Below, one piece after another: positions 9,078 to 17,063 of a stretch of 64,000 nucleotides of DNA. The first letter of the stretch is position 1. Every line of letters starts with the position of its first letter. A program made the translations under genes and the position numbers. Below the pieces are notes generated by a model. That model did no database searches. It saw nothing but the letters and a program-made list of their open reading frames with translations, and had not been told where the DNA came from. The DNA comes from CBFHMJ01 sp965656875 (GTDB lineage Bacteria; Pseudomonadota; Gammaproteobacteria; Enterobacterales; Alteromonadaceae). The stretch lies in the NCBI GenBank assembly GCA_965656875.1, contig CBFHMJ010000015.1, positions 1-64,000 of the forward strand, read 5' to 3'.

Positions 9078-11996
9078 ATGTCTGTTAATGACTATAAAAT
9101 CACAGATCATGTTCCTCTACCGCCCAAGGATGCCGAAAAGCTAACGACAGCGTGTGACTACTGTATCGTGGCTTGTGGTTACAATGTTTATCGTTGGCCT
9201 GTCGGATCTGAGGGTGGCTCTAAAGCAGATCAAAATGCATTGGGTGTTGATTTTCCAATTGCGCCTATGCAGGGCAAATGGATCAGTCGCAACCAACATA
9301 ATATCGTAAGCCATAATGGCAAACCTCACCATATTGCTATCGTTGGCGATAGTGATGCGAAAGTGGTAAACGTCGGCGGTGACCATAGTATTCGTGGTGG
9401 TACGATCGCTCAAAAATGTTTTAATCCAACCACACCAACCCGGGATCGTTTGCAATATCCACAACTTCGTGTAAACGGAAAACTGGAGCGTATCTCATGG
9501 GATGATGCTCTGGATATTGTGGCTGAAGTTTCAAATCATGTTATTGAAAAGCATGGTAACGAATCCTGGGCACTAAAAACCTATTCTTACCAGTTCTGGG
9601 AAAATACATACGCGATCACAAAGTTAGCGTTGCGTGATGTTCAAACGCCTGCATTTGCTGTACATGATCAGCCGACAGGTCATGGTTCAGATACGCCGGG
9701 ATTAAGTGATGCCGGAATTGATCCATTCTCAGCCAGTTACGAAGACTGGAAAAATTCTGACGTGTTATTTGCATCAGGCTCTGATCCATTTGAATCGAAG
9801 ACTATCATTTTCAATGAATGGATCATGAAAGGTATTGAGAATGGCATGAAGCTGATCTCGGTAGTGCCGCGTAAAACAACAGGTGTTGCCTATGGTGAAA
9901 AACATGGAGGCTTGTATCTGGAAATCTTGCCAGGTACTGACACGATCCTTCATATGGCACTTGCGCGTTACATCATTGAAAACGGCTGGGAAGACACCGA
10001 ATTCCTTGAAAAGTTTGTCAATTCAAACACTGAGGTTGAGCTTGAGGTATTCCACGCAAATGGATTTGAAGACTATAAGAAGTGGATCCTTGATTATAAA
10101 TATGCCGAGATGGACAGAGCGTCTGAGATCACCGGCATTCCAGTCGAGAAGATCAAACTTGCTGCTGAAATGATCGCGAAGCCGCATCCTGACGGCACAC
10201 GTAAGAAAACATCATTCGGCATCGAGAAAGGTAACTACTGGTCGAATAACTATCTGAATACTGCTTCTATTTCCTCACTAGGTTTGATCTGTGGTGCGGG
10301 TAACCGTCCAGGTCAGATGATCTCTCGTTTTGGCGGACACCAACGGGGCATGATGCCTGGCGGCCGTTATCCTATAGAGCGTGCACCAGAGAAATTCCCA
10401 AATCGTAAGAGTAAGCCAATTGATCTGGATCGTTGGGTTGAAGATGGCAGAGCACGTTTCGCGTGGGTCATTGGTACAACCTGGTTGCAAGCGATGACTG
10501 CTTCACAACGTCTACGTGACAGCTTCATGAAGATGACGCGTGATCACAGTATTCAGGTTACATCTAAAGACAAGAAACAAGCGATCGAGCAACTGAAAAA
10601 ACGTGTAGATGCTGGTGGCATGATGGTGGTTGATCAGGACATTTATCCGGTGAAGCCAATCGGTGTGGATATTGCCGATATCGTGTTCCCGGCGGCAGGT
10701 TGGGGTGAAGATAACTTTACACGTGCTAACGGTGAGCGTCGAATTCGTCTGTATTCAAAAATTAATGATGCGCCAGGTGAAGCTAAACCTGACTGGTGGA
10801 TTGTGGCCAACGTTGGTAAACGCATGGGTTACGACGGTTTTGACTGGAAGGATTCTAACGAAATTTTTGAAGAAGCTGCATGGTTTGGTCGTGGTCGCCG
10901 TACCAGTTACTGGCCGATGGTTTGGTATGCAAACAACAAGAAGAACATGACGGGTCATGAATATCTAAGGGAGTTAGGTACTGAAGGTATTCAGGCACCG
11001 GTACGTTATGAAGAAGGCGAGCTGAAAGGTACGAAACGTCTACATGACGCGACACTCGAAACTGCCGCTCAACATACGTTGATGAACAATGACCATAAGT
11101 GGCTGAGTGATTTTAAAACCAGCACGGGTCGAGCAAATCTGTTGAAAACACCTTGGGAAATCTTCTCTGATTTCTATGAATTCATGAAGCCGAAAGGCGA
11201 TGAAATGTGGGTGACATCAGGTCGTATTAATGAATTCTGGCAATCTGGTTTTGATGATTTGGCTCGTCGCCCTTATTTGAAAAATCGTTGGCCTGAAAAC
11301 TTTATTGAAATACACCCTGAAGACGCGAAAAAACGCGGTATTCAGAGTGGTGACTACGTTGTTGTTGAATCTGATCGTATACCGGTTCAGGTAGGTGGAT
11401 TTGATTACAACAAAGACCAGAAACAAGCTGGTCTTGTGAATACTGACTACATTGCAATGGAAGAAGAGCCTGATCTGATCATGCGTGAAGTTGCTCCTGA
11501 AAATGAACGTCCTCGTGATGGAACCAACAATGTTGGCATGATGAGTACGGAAGTTGAAGGTGACGAACTGTTCGCATTTGTTGATGACACTGGCTCGCAT
11601 CATAGTGCCGTGAATATGGACGTACCAGAGCGAGGCCCGGAACCACAAGATAACATCGATGATGATATGGGTGGTGAAGTGTCTGGTCTTGGTCTTCCGT
11701 GGGACGACATTAAACCAATGCTATTCAGTGAACTTCAAAAGAGCGGTCACATTGAGATGACCAGTGCAAGCTATAAGGCTGTTGCAATTGTTACTGATGC
11801 GATTAAGCCGCAAGTTGCATTTACTTACTTCCTGGTGCCGGACTCAGCAGCAAACTCACTTGCTCCTCGTGTTCTGGATCCGGTTAGTCAACGTTACCGC
11901 TTCAAACTAGGTCGTGGTGTTATTCGTCGAGTAGGCGAATCTCCTTACAAGCATGACTTCAGAATGATGACTTTCAAGTCAAGAGCTATCATTTAA
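9078..11996 (+). CDS. Aio-like molybdopterin oxidoreductase, catalytic subunit
   Basis: A DMSO-reductase-family enzyme expected to bind bis-MGD and a [3Fe-4S] cluster. Cluster ligands are C26-x2-C29-x3-C33 in the Aio-typical CDYCIVACGYNVYRW context, followed by the Aio-like NALGVDFP and HNIV stretches. SRFGGHQRG matches the RxGGH segment that in arsenite oxidase contains the substrate-pocket Arg and His. The segment that in AioA carries the other pocket His and Glu (between the Tyr-rich strand and YED) reads HDQPTGHGSDTPGLSDAG here and appears not to conserve them. The protein is 972 residues against about 825 for AioA, with an acidic insertion near residues 790-865. It has no signal peptide. 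The ATG at 9078 has GGAGA 7 nt upstream, better than the GTG at 9075. Candidates are arsenite oxidase, an iodate-reductase-like (IdrA) enzyme or an uncharacterised Aio-like branch. Confidence 0.85.
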   Translation: MSVNDYKITDHVPLPPKDAEKLTTACDYCIVACGYNVYRWPVGSEGGSKADQNALGVDFPIAPMQGKWISRNQHNIVSHNGKPHHIAIVGDSDAKVVNVGGDHSIRGGTIAQKCFNPTTPTRDRLQYPQLRVNGKLERISWDDALDIVAEVSNHVIEKHGNESWALKTYSYQFWENTYAITKLALRDVQTPAFAVHDQPTGHGSDTPGLSDAGIDPFSASYEDWKNSDVLFASGSDPFESKTIIFNEWIMKGIENGMKLISVVPRKTTGVAYGEKHGGLYLEILPGTDTILHMALARYIIENGWEDTEFLEKFVNSNTEVELEVFHANGFEDYKKWILDYKYAEMDRASEITGIPVEKIKLAAEMIAKPHPDGTRKKTSFGIEKGNYWSNNYLNTASISSLGLICGAGNRPGQMISRFGGHQRGMMPGGRYPIERAPEKFPNRKSKPIDLDRWVEDGRARFAWVIGTTWLQAMTASQRLRDSFMKMTRDHSIQVTSKDKKQAIEQLKKRVDAGGMMVVDQDIYPVKPIGVDIADIVFPAAGWGEDNFTRANGERRIRLYSKINDAPGEAKPDWWIVANVGKRMGYDGFDWKDSNEIFEEAAWFGRGRRTSYWPMVWYANNKKNMTGHEYLRELGTEGIQAPVRYEEGELKGTKRLHDATLETAAQHTLMNNDHKWLSDFKTSTGRANLLKTPWEIFSDFYEFMKPKGDEMWVTSGRINEFWQSGFDDLARRPYLKNRWPENFIEIHPEDAKKRGIQSGDYVVVESDRIPVQVGGFDYNKDQKQAGLVNTDYIAMEEEPDLIMREVAPENERPRDGTNNVGMMSTEVEGDELFAFVDDTGSHHSAVNMDVPERGPEPQDNIDDDMGGEVSGLGLPWDDIKPMLFSELQKSGHIEMTSASYKAVAIVTDAIKPQVAFTYFLVPDSAANSLAPRVLDPVSQRYRFKLGRGVIRRVGESPYKHDFRMMTFKSRAII

Positions 11997-12024
11997 CAGA
12001 GTTATAGCCAAAGGAGATCCAAAG

Positions 12025-12375
12025 ATGAACAAATTGCTAGTACCAGTGATTTTGACTTCTTTCCTGATGGTGGGTTGTGAAACGACGGATGTACCCGATG
12101 AGGTTGCATTCGAAAAGAACCCCGATAAAGAGGTTTTGAAAGAAGACGAAATCTTGCTTCCTCAGAAGACTACGAAAGCAAAGAAAACGAAACGTCGCAA
12201 GATAGAGAAAATCGAAAACTCTGCGGAAGTAGAAGATTTGATTTTGACTGATAACAAACCACGTAAGACGTCACCTGAGCTTGAAAAGCGTCGCAAAGAG
12301 CGAGCTAAGAAAGCGCTGAAGGAGAACGAATTACTGGATGATGCGATCGATCGCGACCTTATCGAAGACCATTAA
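12025..12375 (+). CDS. Small charged lipoprotein downstream of the Aio-like pair
   Basis: Not a recognised family. It has 116 residues: a lipoprotein signal with lipobox LMVGC (C18), then about 95 residues dominated by K, E, D and R, including a lysine-rich central patch (about 48-62) and a helical charged tail. No metal-binding or heme motif is seen. An AAGGAG site lies 6-8 nt before the ATG. It follows the catalytic subunit by 28 bp and precedes a terminator, so it is the third gene of the operon. A role in envelope assembly or tethering of the enzyme is only inferred from position. Confidence 0.75.
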   Translation: MNKLLVPVILTSFLMVGCETTDVPDEVAFEKNPDKEVLKEDEILLPQKTTKAKKTKRRKIEKIENSAEVEDLILTDNKPRKTSPELEKRRKERAKKALKENELLDDAIDRDLIEDH

Positions 12376-12393
12376 TTTAGTAAACAGGTAATT

Positions 12394-12423
12394 AAGAAGC
12401 CATTCTGTGGTTGGCTTCTTTTT
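12394..12423 (+). terminator. Terminator ending the Aio-like operon
   Basis: A 9-bp perfect stem (AAGAAGCCA / TGGCTTCTT) with a 9-nt loop is followed by further T residues. It separates the oxidoreductase-lipoprotein operon from the porin gene. Confidence 0.85.
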
Positions 12424-12487
12424 GCCTGAAATAAAAATTAAAACGTTAAAAATCAATAACATAGGTTATTACTGTCAGGATAGGAAA

Positions 12488-13666
12488 ATGAAAAAACGCG
12501 CTATAACTACAGCAGTTGCCCTTGTACTTGCGGGCAGTACTACAACGGCAATGGCAAAATCAACGTTAGGTGGTATCGTTTTCGTTGATACATATGTTCA
12601 GGACTTTGATAGTGATTTGAGTCCTACCGGGACGAGTCTTACACGTACTAAAGTTGAGCTTCCAAGTATGTCTCGTTTGAGAGGTAAGTGGACCAATGAA
12701 GATGACGTGACAATGTACATTGAATGGGGTTTTGGTGGCCGTAGTGCTTCTTCTGGTACCTCTCTTCGTCATGCCTGGGGTAAATGGGATTTCAGTCGAA
12801 CAGGTCAGCTAATGGCTGGTCATAGTTCTTCACCATTTTCTCCATTGTTCCCTTCACAAACCATTGGTAACAATGCAAGTGAGAGTCACAACGTAGGTAA
12901 AGGTTACGGTGAAATTTCTTCGGGTCGTGCGCCTCAGGTTCGTTACACCTATAAATTCCTTAACCAACGCGGTGCTTTAGCTATCGCAATTCTTGATCCA
13001 AACCGTGATGACAATATCGATAGTGAGATCGGTGGTGAGAAATCAGCGACTATTCCTCGTATCGATATTGGTATGGCTTACCGTGCTTACAACTGGCAGA
13101 TTTTCCCAAGTGTATTCTTCCAGGAAAGTGAGTATGAACAACCAGTTACCGACGATGATAACATTACGTCATGGGGTGCTTCATTAGGTGTTAAAGGCGG
13201 TTCAGGACCGTGGGTTCTTTCTGCAGAGTTTAACATCGGTGAAAATATGCGAAATGCAAACCTGAGCATGGGTAGCAGTGTTGCTTCTCAGGCAGGTGGT
13301 GCATATCTGTATCAAGATGAAAATGGTGTTACGCAAATTGGTGACACTGAGAATATGAGTGGCTGGGTAGATCTTGGCTATAAATTCCAGACTGGCGAAT
13401 TGAAAGGTACGGTTCACTTTGTTGCAGGTATGATGGAATCTGAGCGTAGCGATTCAGGCGATCCAACAATCGATCTGACGTATGAAAGTACAATGGTTGG
13501 TGTGAGTGTACCAATTGACCTACCATGGATTGCTAAAGGTTTCCGTTTCCGCCCAGAAATTTTCTGGTATGACAACGACAATGATAATGGTCAGGATATC
13601 GACGGTGTTTTCCAGAAAAACGGCGAAGAAATCCTGGGTGGTATCCAGTTACAGTATACCTTCTAA
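12488..13666 (+). CDS. Outer-membrane porin (beta barrel)
   Basis: A 392-residue exported beta-barrel protein. The start at 12488 gives a clean signal peptide (MKKRAITTAVALVLAGSTTTAMA, cleavage near residue 23); the ORF opens upstream at 12407, but that extension runs through the preceding terminator. Alternating polar/aromatic strands run throughout, and the protein ends LQYTF, the C-terminal aromatic residue needed for BAM insertion. The RAPQVRYTYKF stretch and SPFSPLFPSQTIG segment recall DcaP-type porins, but no N-terminal coiled coil is seen. It probably admits small anions or nutrients. Position next to the Aio-like operon suggests, but does not prove, substrate uptake for that enzyme. 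Confidence 0.82.
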   Translation: MKKRAITTAVALVLAGSTTTAMAKSTLGGIVFVDTYVQDFDSDLSPTGTSLTRTKVELPSMSRLRGKWTNEDDVTMYIEWGFGGRSASSGTSLRHAWGKWDFSRTGQLMAGHSSSPFSPLFPSQTIGNNASESHNVGKGYGEISSGRAPQVRYTYKFLNQRGALAIAILDPNRDDNIDSEIGGEKSATIPRIDIGMAYRAYNWQIFPSVFFQESEYEQPVTDDDNITSWGASLGVKGGSGPWVLSAEFNIGENMRNANLSMGSSVASQAGGAYLYQDENGVTQIGDTENMSGWVDLGYKFQTGELKGTVHFVAGMMESERSDSGDPTIDLTYESTMVGVSVPIDLPWIAKGFRFRPEIFWYDNDNDNGQDIDGVFQKNGEEILGGIQLQYTF

Positions 13667-13704
13667 CACAGTTGTACTGCGTTAGTACGTTCTACAAACT
13701 GAAA

Positions 13705-13754
13705 CCAGAGCACGCTCTGGATAAAGCTTACCTGGTTTACGGGTAAGCTTTTTT
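13705..13754 (+). terminator. Double hairpin terminator after the porin
   Basis: A CCAGAG / CTCTGG hairpin (13705-13720) is followed by a stronger stem AAGCTTACC / GGTAAGCTT (13724-13750) ending in a T run. The second has classical Rho-independent form. Confidence 0.85.
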
Positions 13755-13939
13755 CTTTTGTTCCTTCCTCTTTTTCAATTCCCTCAAACGCATACTATGT
13801 AAACCTTTATAAAAGGTACTTTGCTGTGATGTGTCAGAAAACTCTGTGATCGCCTGTCATAGGATAATAGCTATACTGATGTAGATACACTTAAGTCGAC
13901 ATCATCAGTTTACCAATTAACGTCTAACGGGTTATCTGT

Positions 13940-14956
13940 ATGCTCATAAAATCATCTTACTCTAACGAATTAACAGAAAATGACGTCACGGATGAAACGA
14001 TCTATCACTCAAGACGAAAGATACTGACGTCGATGGGATATTTAGGCGCCGGTGCGTTACTGGCGTCAGCATCATCACCAGCCAGTGCAGGTTTTTTTGG
14101 AAGTGATGACGATAAGAAAAGCACTGTGTTTGAGACATCGCCGTTGGAGGCCAAAAAGACCGAATGGGTCGTCGATCAACCATTAACAACGGAAGAAAAA
14201 GCTACGACATTCAATAATTTCTATGAGTTTGGCACCCGTAAATCAGATCCTGTGGAGTACAGTCAGGACTTCAACGTAAATCCATGGACATTGAAAGTTA
14301 CGGGCTTAGTTAATAACGAGCTCACGCTGGATTATGATGATTTGTTTAAAGTGGCAGAGCTGGAAGAGCGTATTTATCGATTACGTTGTGTTGAAGCCTG
14401 GTCAATGGTGATTCCCTGGATTGGTTTCTCTTTGTCAGCACTAATAAAGAAAGCAGATCCAAAGAGTGAAGCCAATTTTGTACGTTTTAAAACATTGTAC
14501 GATCCAAAACAAATGCGAGGTCAGGCTTCACGACGTATCGGTGGCGGAATCCGATATCCCTATGTTGAAGGTTTGCGTCTTGATGAAGCAATGAATCCAC
14601 TGGCTCTAATGTCGGTTGGATTATATGGGAAGACATTACCGCCGCAGAATGGTGCTCCTGTTCGACTGGTGGTGCCATGGAAATATGGATTTAAGAGTAT
14701 AAAGTCAATTGTTGAAATAGAGTTACTCCGTAAACAGCCTCGCACGACATGGCAGTTATTAGCGCCTGATGAATATGGTTTCTACGCCAATGTTAATCCA
14801 GCGGTTGATCATCCAAGATGGAGTCAGGCCAGTGAGCGACGGATTACGCGTGGCGGGCTATTCTCGCAAACACGCATAGAGACATTGCCATTTAATGGTT
14901 ATGGCGAACAGGTAGCGCACCTCTATAAAGACATGGATTTAGCAAAGTTTTATTAA
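13940..14956 (+). CDS. msrP: Protein-methionine-sulfoxide reductase catalytic subunit
   Basis: Periplasmic molybdoenzyme (YedY) that repairs oxidised methionines in envelope proteins after reactive chlorine or oxygen stress. It is a sulfite-oxidase-fold protein using mononucleotide-free Mo-MPT. The 338 residues start with a Tat signal (SRRKILTSMGYLGAG, from residue 24). The Mo-ligating cysteine is C150 in YRLRCVEAWSMVIPW, and the RRIGGGIRYPYVEGLRLDEAM and PWKYGFKSIKSIV stretches are typical of the family. It is followed 21 bp later by msrQ. It lies after the Aio-like operon and porin, with about 270 bp and a terminator between, so it is a separate transcript. Confidence 0.95.
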   Translation: MLIKSSYSNELTENDVTDETIYHSRRKILTSMGYLGAGALLASASSPASAGFFGSDDDKKSTVFETSPLEAKKTEWVVDQPLTTEEKATTFNNFYEFGTRKSDPVEYSQDFNVNPWTLKVTGLVNNELTLDYDDLFKVAELEERIYRLRCVEAWSMVIPWIGFSLSALIKKADPKSEANFVRFKTLYDPKQMRGQASRRIGGGIRYPYVEGLRLDEAMNPLALMSVGLYGKTLPPQNGAPVRLVVPWKYGFKSIKSIVEIELLRKQPRTTWQLLAPDEYGFYANVNPAVDHPRWSQASERRITRGGLFSQTRIETLPFNGYGEQVAHLYKDMDLAKFY

Positions 14957-14977
14957 GGGTTCGGGAAGCAAAATAAT

Positions 14978-15586
14978 ATGGCATTCAGAGTAAATCAGCG
15001 TCATATCACGGGGCTTAAAGTTGCGATTCACCTGATCGCCAGTGGTTTATTGATATGGACATTCTGGTTAGGTGTGACTGATCAGTTGGGCGGAGATCCG
15101 GTCGAAGCATTAATTCACTTTTCCGGCATTGGCGCTTTCAATTTGTTATTACTGACGATGCTGGTTTCACCATTGGCTAAATGGCTGAAACAGGGAGCAT
15201 TGCTTAATGTAAGACGGATGTTGGGGATTTATGTCTTCGTTTATGCATTGGCTCATGTTCTGAGTTACTGGCTCTTTGATTTATTGGGCGATGTGAATGC
15301 ATTTATCGAAGATATTATTGAGCGGCCATATATCACGGTAGGGATGACCGCATTCGTATTGCTGTTACTGCTGACCATTACATCACCGATGGCTATTCGT
15401 CGAAAAATGAAAGCGCGTTGGCAATCGTTGCACAATACGATTTATCTGGCAGTCTTGTTGGTTGGATTGCATTTCATCTGGTCGGTCAAATCAGAAATCA
15501 TTGAACCAGGAATTTATATTGCATTGAGCCTTTTGTTACTGGTTGCTCGGTGGGATAAATTGAAACGTATGATACGAAAGCGTTAA
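14978..15586 (+). CDS. msrQ: Heme b membrane subunit of MsrPQ
   Basis: Inner-membrane b-type cytochrome (YedZ) that passes quinol or flavin-derived electrons to MsrP. It is 202 residues, the normal length, with about six hydrophobic helices. Histidines in YALAHVLSYW, WQSLHNTIYLAVLLVGLHFIW are in the positions used for heme ligation in the ferric-reductase-like domain. It is in one operon with msrP. An inverted repeat lies just after the stop. Confidence 0.94.
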   Translation: MAFRVNQRHITGLKVAIHLIASGLLIWTFWLGVTDQLGGDPVEALIHFSGIGAFNLLLLTMLVSPLAKWLKQGALLNVRRMLGIYVFVYALAHVLSYWLFDLLGDVNAFIEDIIERPYITVGMTAFVLLLLLTITSPMAIRRKMKARWQSLHNTIYLAVLLVGLHFIWSVKSEIIEPGIYIALSLLLLVARWDKLKRMIRKR

Positions 15587-15600
15587 ACGGATTTATTCTT

Positions 15601-15632
15601 TACTGGCCTTCAGATGAAAAGGAAGGCCAGTA
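15601..15632. terminator. Bidirectional hairpin between msrQ and the esterase
   Basis: An 11-bp perfect stem (TACTGGCCTTC / GAAGGCCAGTA) with a 10-nt loop sits between convergent genes. The T tracts are poor on both strands, so it may act mainly as a 3' end stabiliser. Confidence 0.6.
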
Positions 15633-15640
15633 CAGATTAC

Positions 15641-16306
15641 TTAAGACGTAAGCGACTGTAACCAACGTGAAATGTCCAGTAGCTGGGGTGCGCAAACATT
15701 GTGTTGCATTGGATAACTATTCCAGTCCACCGTATAGCCGGCTTCTTGCAAAGCTTTCCGTGCTTGCTCGCCCGCTGCCATCGGCACAACATCATCGTGA
15801 AGTCCATGTCCCATAAAAACAGGTGTATTTACATTCGCTGCAGTGCTTTCATCAATTAACTTATGCGGTGAACACATGTATGTTGATAGCCCCATGATGC
15901 CTGCCAGTGAGGATGTCAAACGAGGCGCAAGGTGCAGAGTAACCACGCCGCCTTGTGAAAACCCAGCCAGCACGACTTGATTCATGTCTAACTGATGTTT
16001 TGCTCTTTCCTGTTCTATCAACTCTTCAACTTGTTTAGCTGATTCTCTTACATCGTTTTCGTCTGCTCGCTTATCCATGTCCATCGATTTAATATCGTAC
16101 CAGGAACGCATTTCAAAGCCGTTGTTAATTGTTACCGGACGCACAGGAGCGTGCGGGAAAACAAAGCGAATGCCGTGATTCTCGGGTAGTTTTAATTCCG
16201 GCACAACAGGAGCGAATCCATGTCCTGAATCACCAAGTCCATGTAGCCAGATTACCAGTAGATTTACATCACCCGGTGGATTAACGTCGATATAAGGAAG
16301 TGTCAT
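15641..16306 (-). CDS. Carboxylesterase / phospholipase-like alpha/beta hydrolase
   Basis: Cytosolic serine hydrolase of 221 residues in the acyl-protein thioesterase / EstB family. The nucleophile elbow is GFSQGG (Ser near residue 116), preceded by WLHGLGDSGHGF, which forms the oxyanion hole. The Asp is in GLHDDVVPM and the His in YPMQHNVC. No signal peptide is present. The start overlaps the cyaY stop by 4 bp (ATGA on the minus strand), so it is cotranslated with frataxin. The physiological ester is unknown. Confidence 0.88.
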   Translation of the reverse strand: MTLPYIDVNPPGDVNLLVIWLHGLGDSGHGFAPVVPELKLPENHGIRFVFPHAPVRPVTINNGFEMRSWYDIKSMDMDKRADENDVRESAKQVEELIEQERAKHQLDMNQVVLAGFSQGGVVTLHLAPRLTSSLAGIMGLSTYMCSPHKLIDESTAANVNTPVFMGHGLHDDVVPMAAGEQARKALQEAGYTVDWNSYPMQHNVCAPQLLDISRWLQSLTS

Positions 16307-16629
16307 AGGGTATCTTTAAAGATTACTTCTGCATTAGCCTGACGACTTGCAGCTTCAGAAATAAAACGCCAGAATTCAGCGCCACTGCGATTATCGATCC
16401 ATTGGCCATCATTAAATTCAAAATGGTGTCCATTAAATTTGGTGGCAACCCAGATTTGCAATAATGGTGCTTGCTTATTAATGATGATTTTACTGGAATC
16501 AGGAAAGATAATGGTGAGAATGCCACCTGCAGTTTCGTAGTCCAGATCAACTGTTTCTACCGTATCGATTTGTTCTTCAATCGTAAGTAGAAGCGCGTTG
16601 ACTAACTGATGGTATTCGTTCTCAGTCAT
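16303..16629 (-). CDS. cyaY: Bacterial frataxin (iron-sulfur assembly regulator)
   Basis: Iron-binding modulator of IscS-dependent Fe-S cluster assembly, 108 residues as expected. The N-terminal acidic helix (E, D-rich, residues 1-30) and the beta-sheet stretch IIINKQAPLLQIWVATK, GHHF and SGAEFWRFI match CyaY. Its location back to back with lptM-lysA-dapF is the conserved gammaproteobacterial arrangement. It is the first gene of a two-gene minus-strand operon. Confidence 0.93.
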   Translation of the reverse strand: MTENEYHQLVNALLLTIEEQIDTVETVDLDYETAGGILTIIFPDSSKIIINKQAPLLQIWVATKFNGHHFEFNDGQWIDNRSGAEFWRFISEAASRQANAEVIFKDTL

Positions 16630-16772
16630 GGTTTTTATTACCTTTTAGACTAAATGGCTGGGAATTGCATATATTGGATAGGAATCTTTTACACACACGC
16701 CCGTCACATTAGTGGATTTTGCACAAGTAATTCAAGATTATAGAGTGCCAAAAAAAGAGTGAAATAAAAACC

Positions 16773-16970
16773 ATGAAAAAAATATGTAAATTAGTAAGTC
16801 TGAACGGCCTGATTCTCATTTCAGCCGTATTAGCTGGTTGTGGTCAGAAAGGTCCGTTAACGCTACCAGAAAAAGCACCATCGAACGGTTTTCAGTATCA
16901 GTCAGCACAAGCGATGAGTGTGAAAACTCAGGAAGCGCAGCTGGCATTTCAGCGACAGGCACAACATTAG
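16773..16970 (+). CDS. lptM: LPS-assembly lipoprotein LptM (YifL)
   Basis: A 65-residue lipoprotein that helps mature the LptDE outer-membrane LPS translocon. Signal MKKICKLVSLNGLILISAVLAGC with lipobox LAGC (C23), followed directly by the diagnostic GQKGPLTLPE motif. The rest is short and polar. It heads the lysA-dapF operon, its standard place. Confidence 0.92.
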   Translation: MKKICKLVSLNGLILISAVLAGCGQKGPLTLPEKAPSNGFQYQSAQAMSVKTQEAQLAFQRQAQH

Positions 16971-17063
16971 AGCATTTAATTTGAAACAAAGGTACAGATC
17001 ATCAAACGAGATATTCCTATCCAAATCGGTCTGACTGCTTAACCAAATGGCGTAAAAGAAACT

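Noticed and set aside
12407..12487. N-terminal extension of the porin ORF
   Set aside because: It starts inside the preceding terminator; the start at 12488 gives a proper signal peptide.
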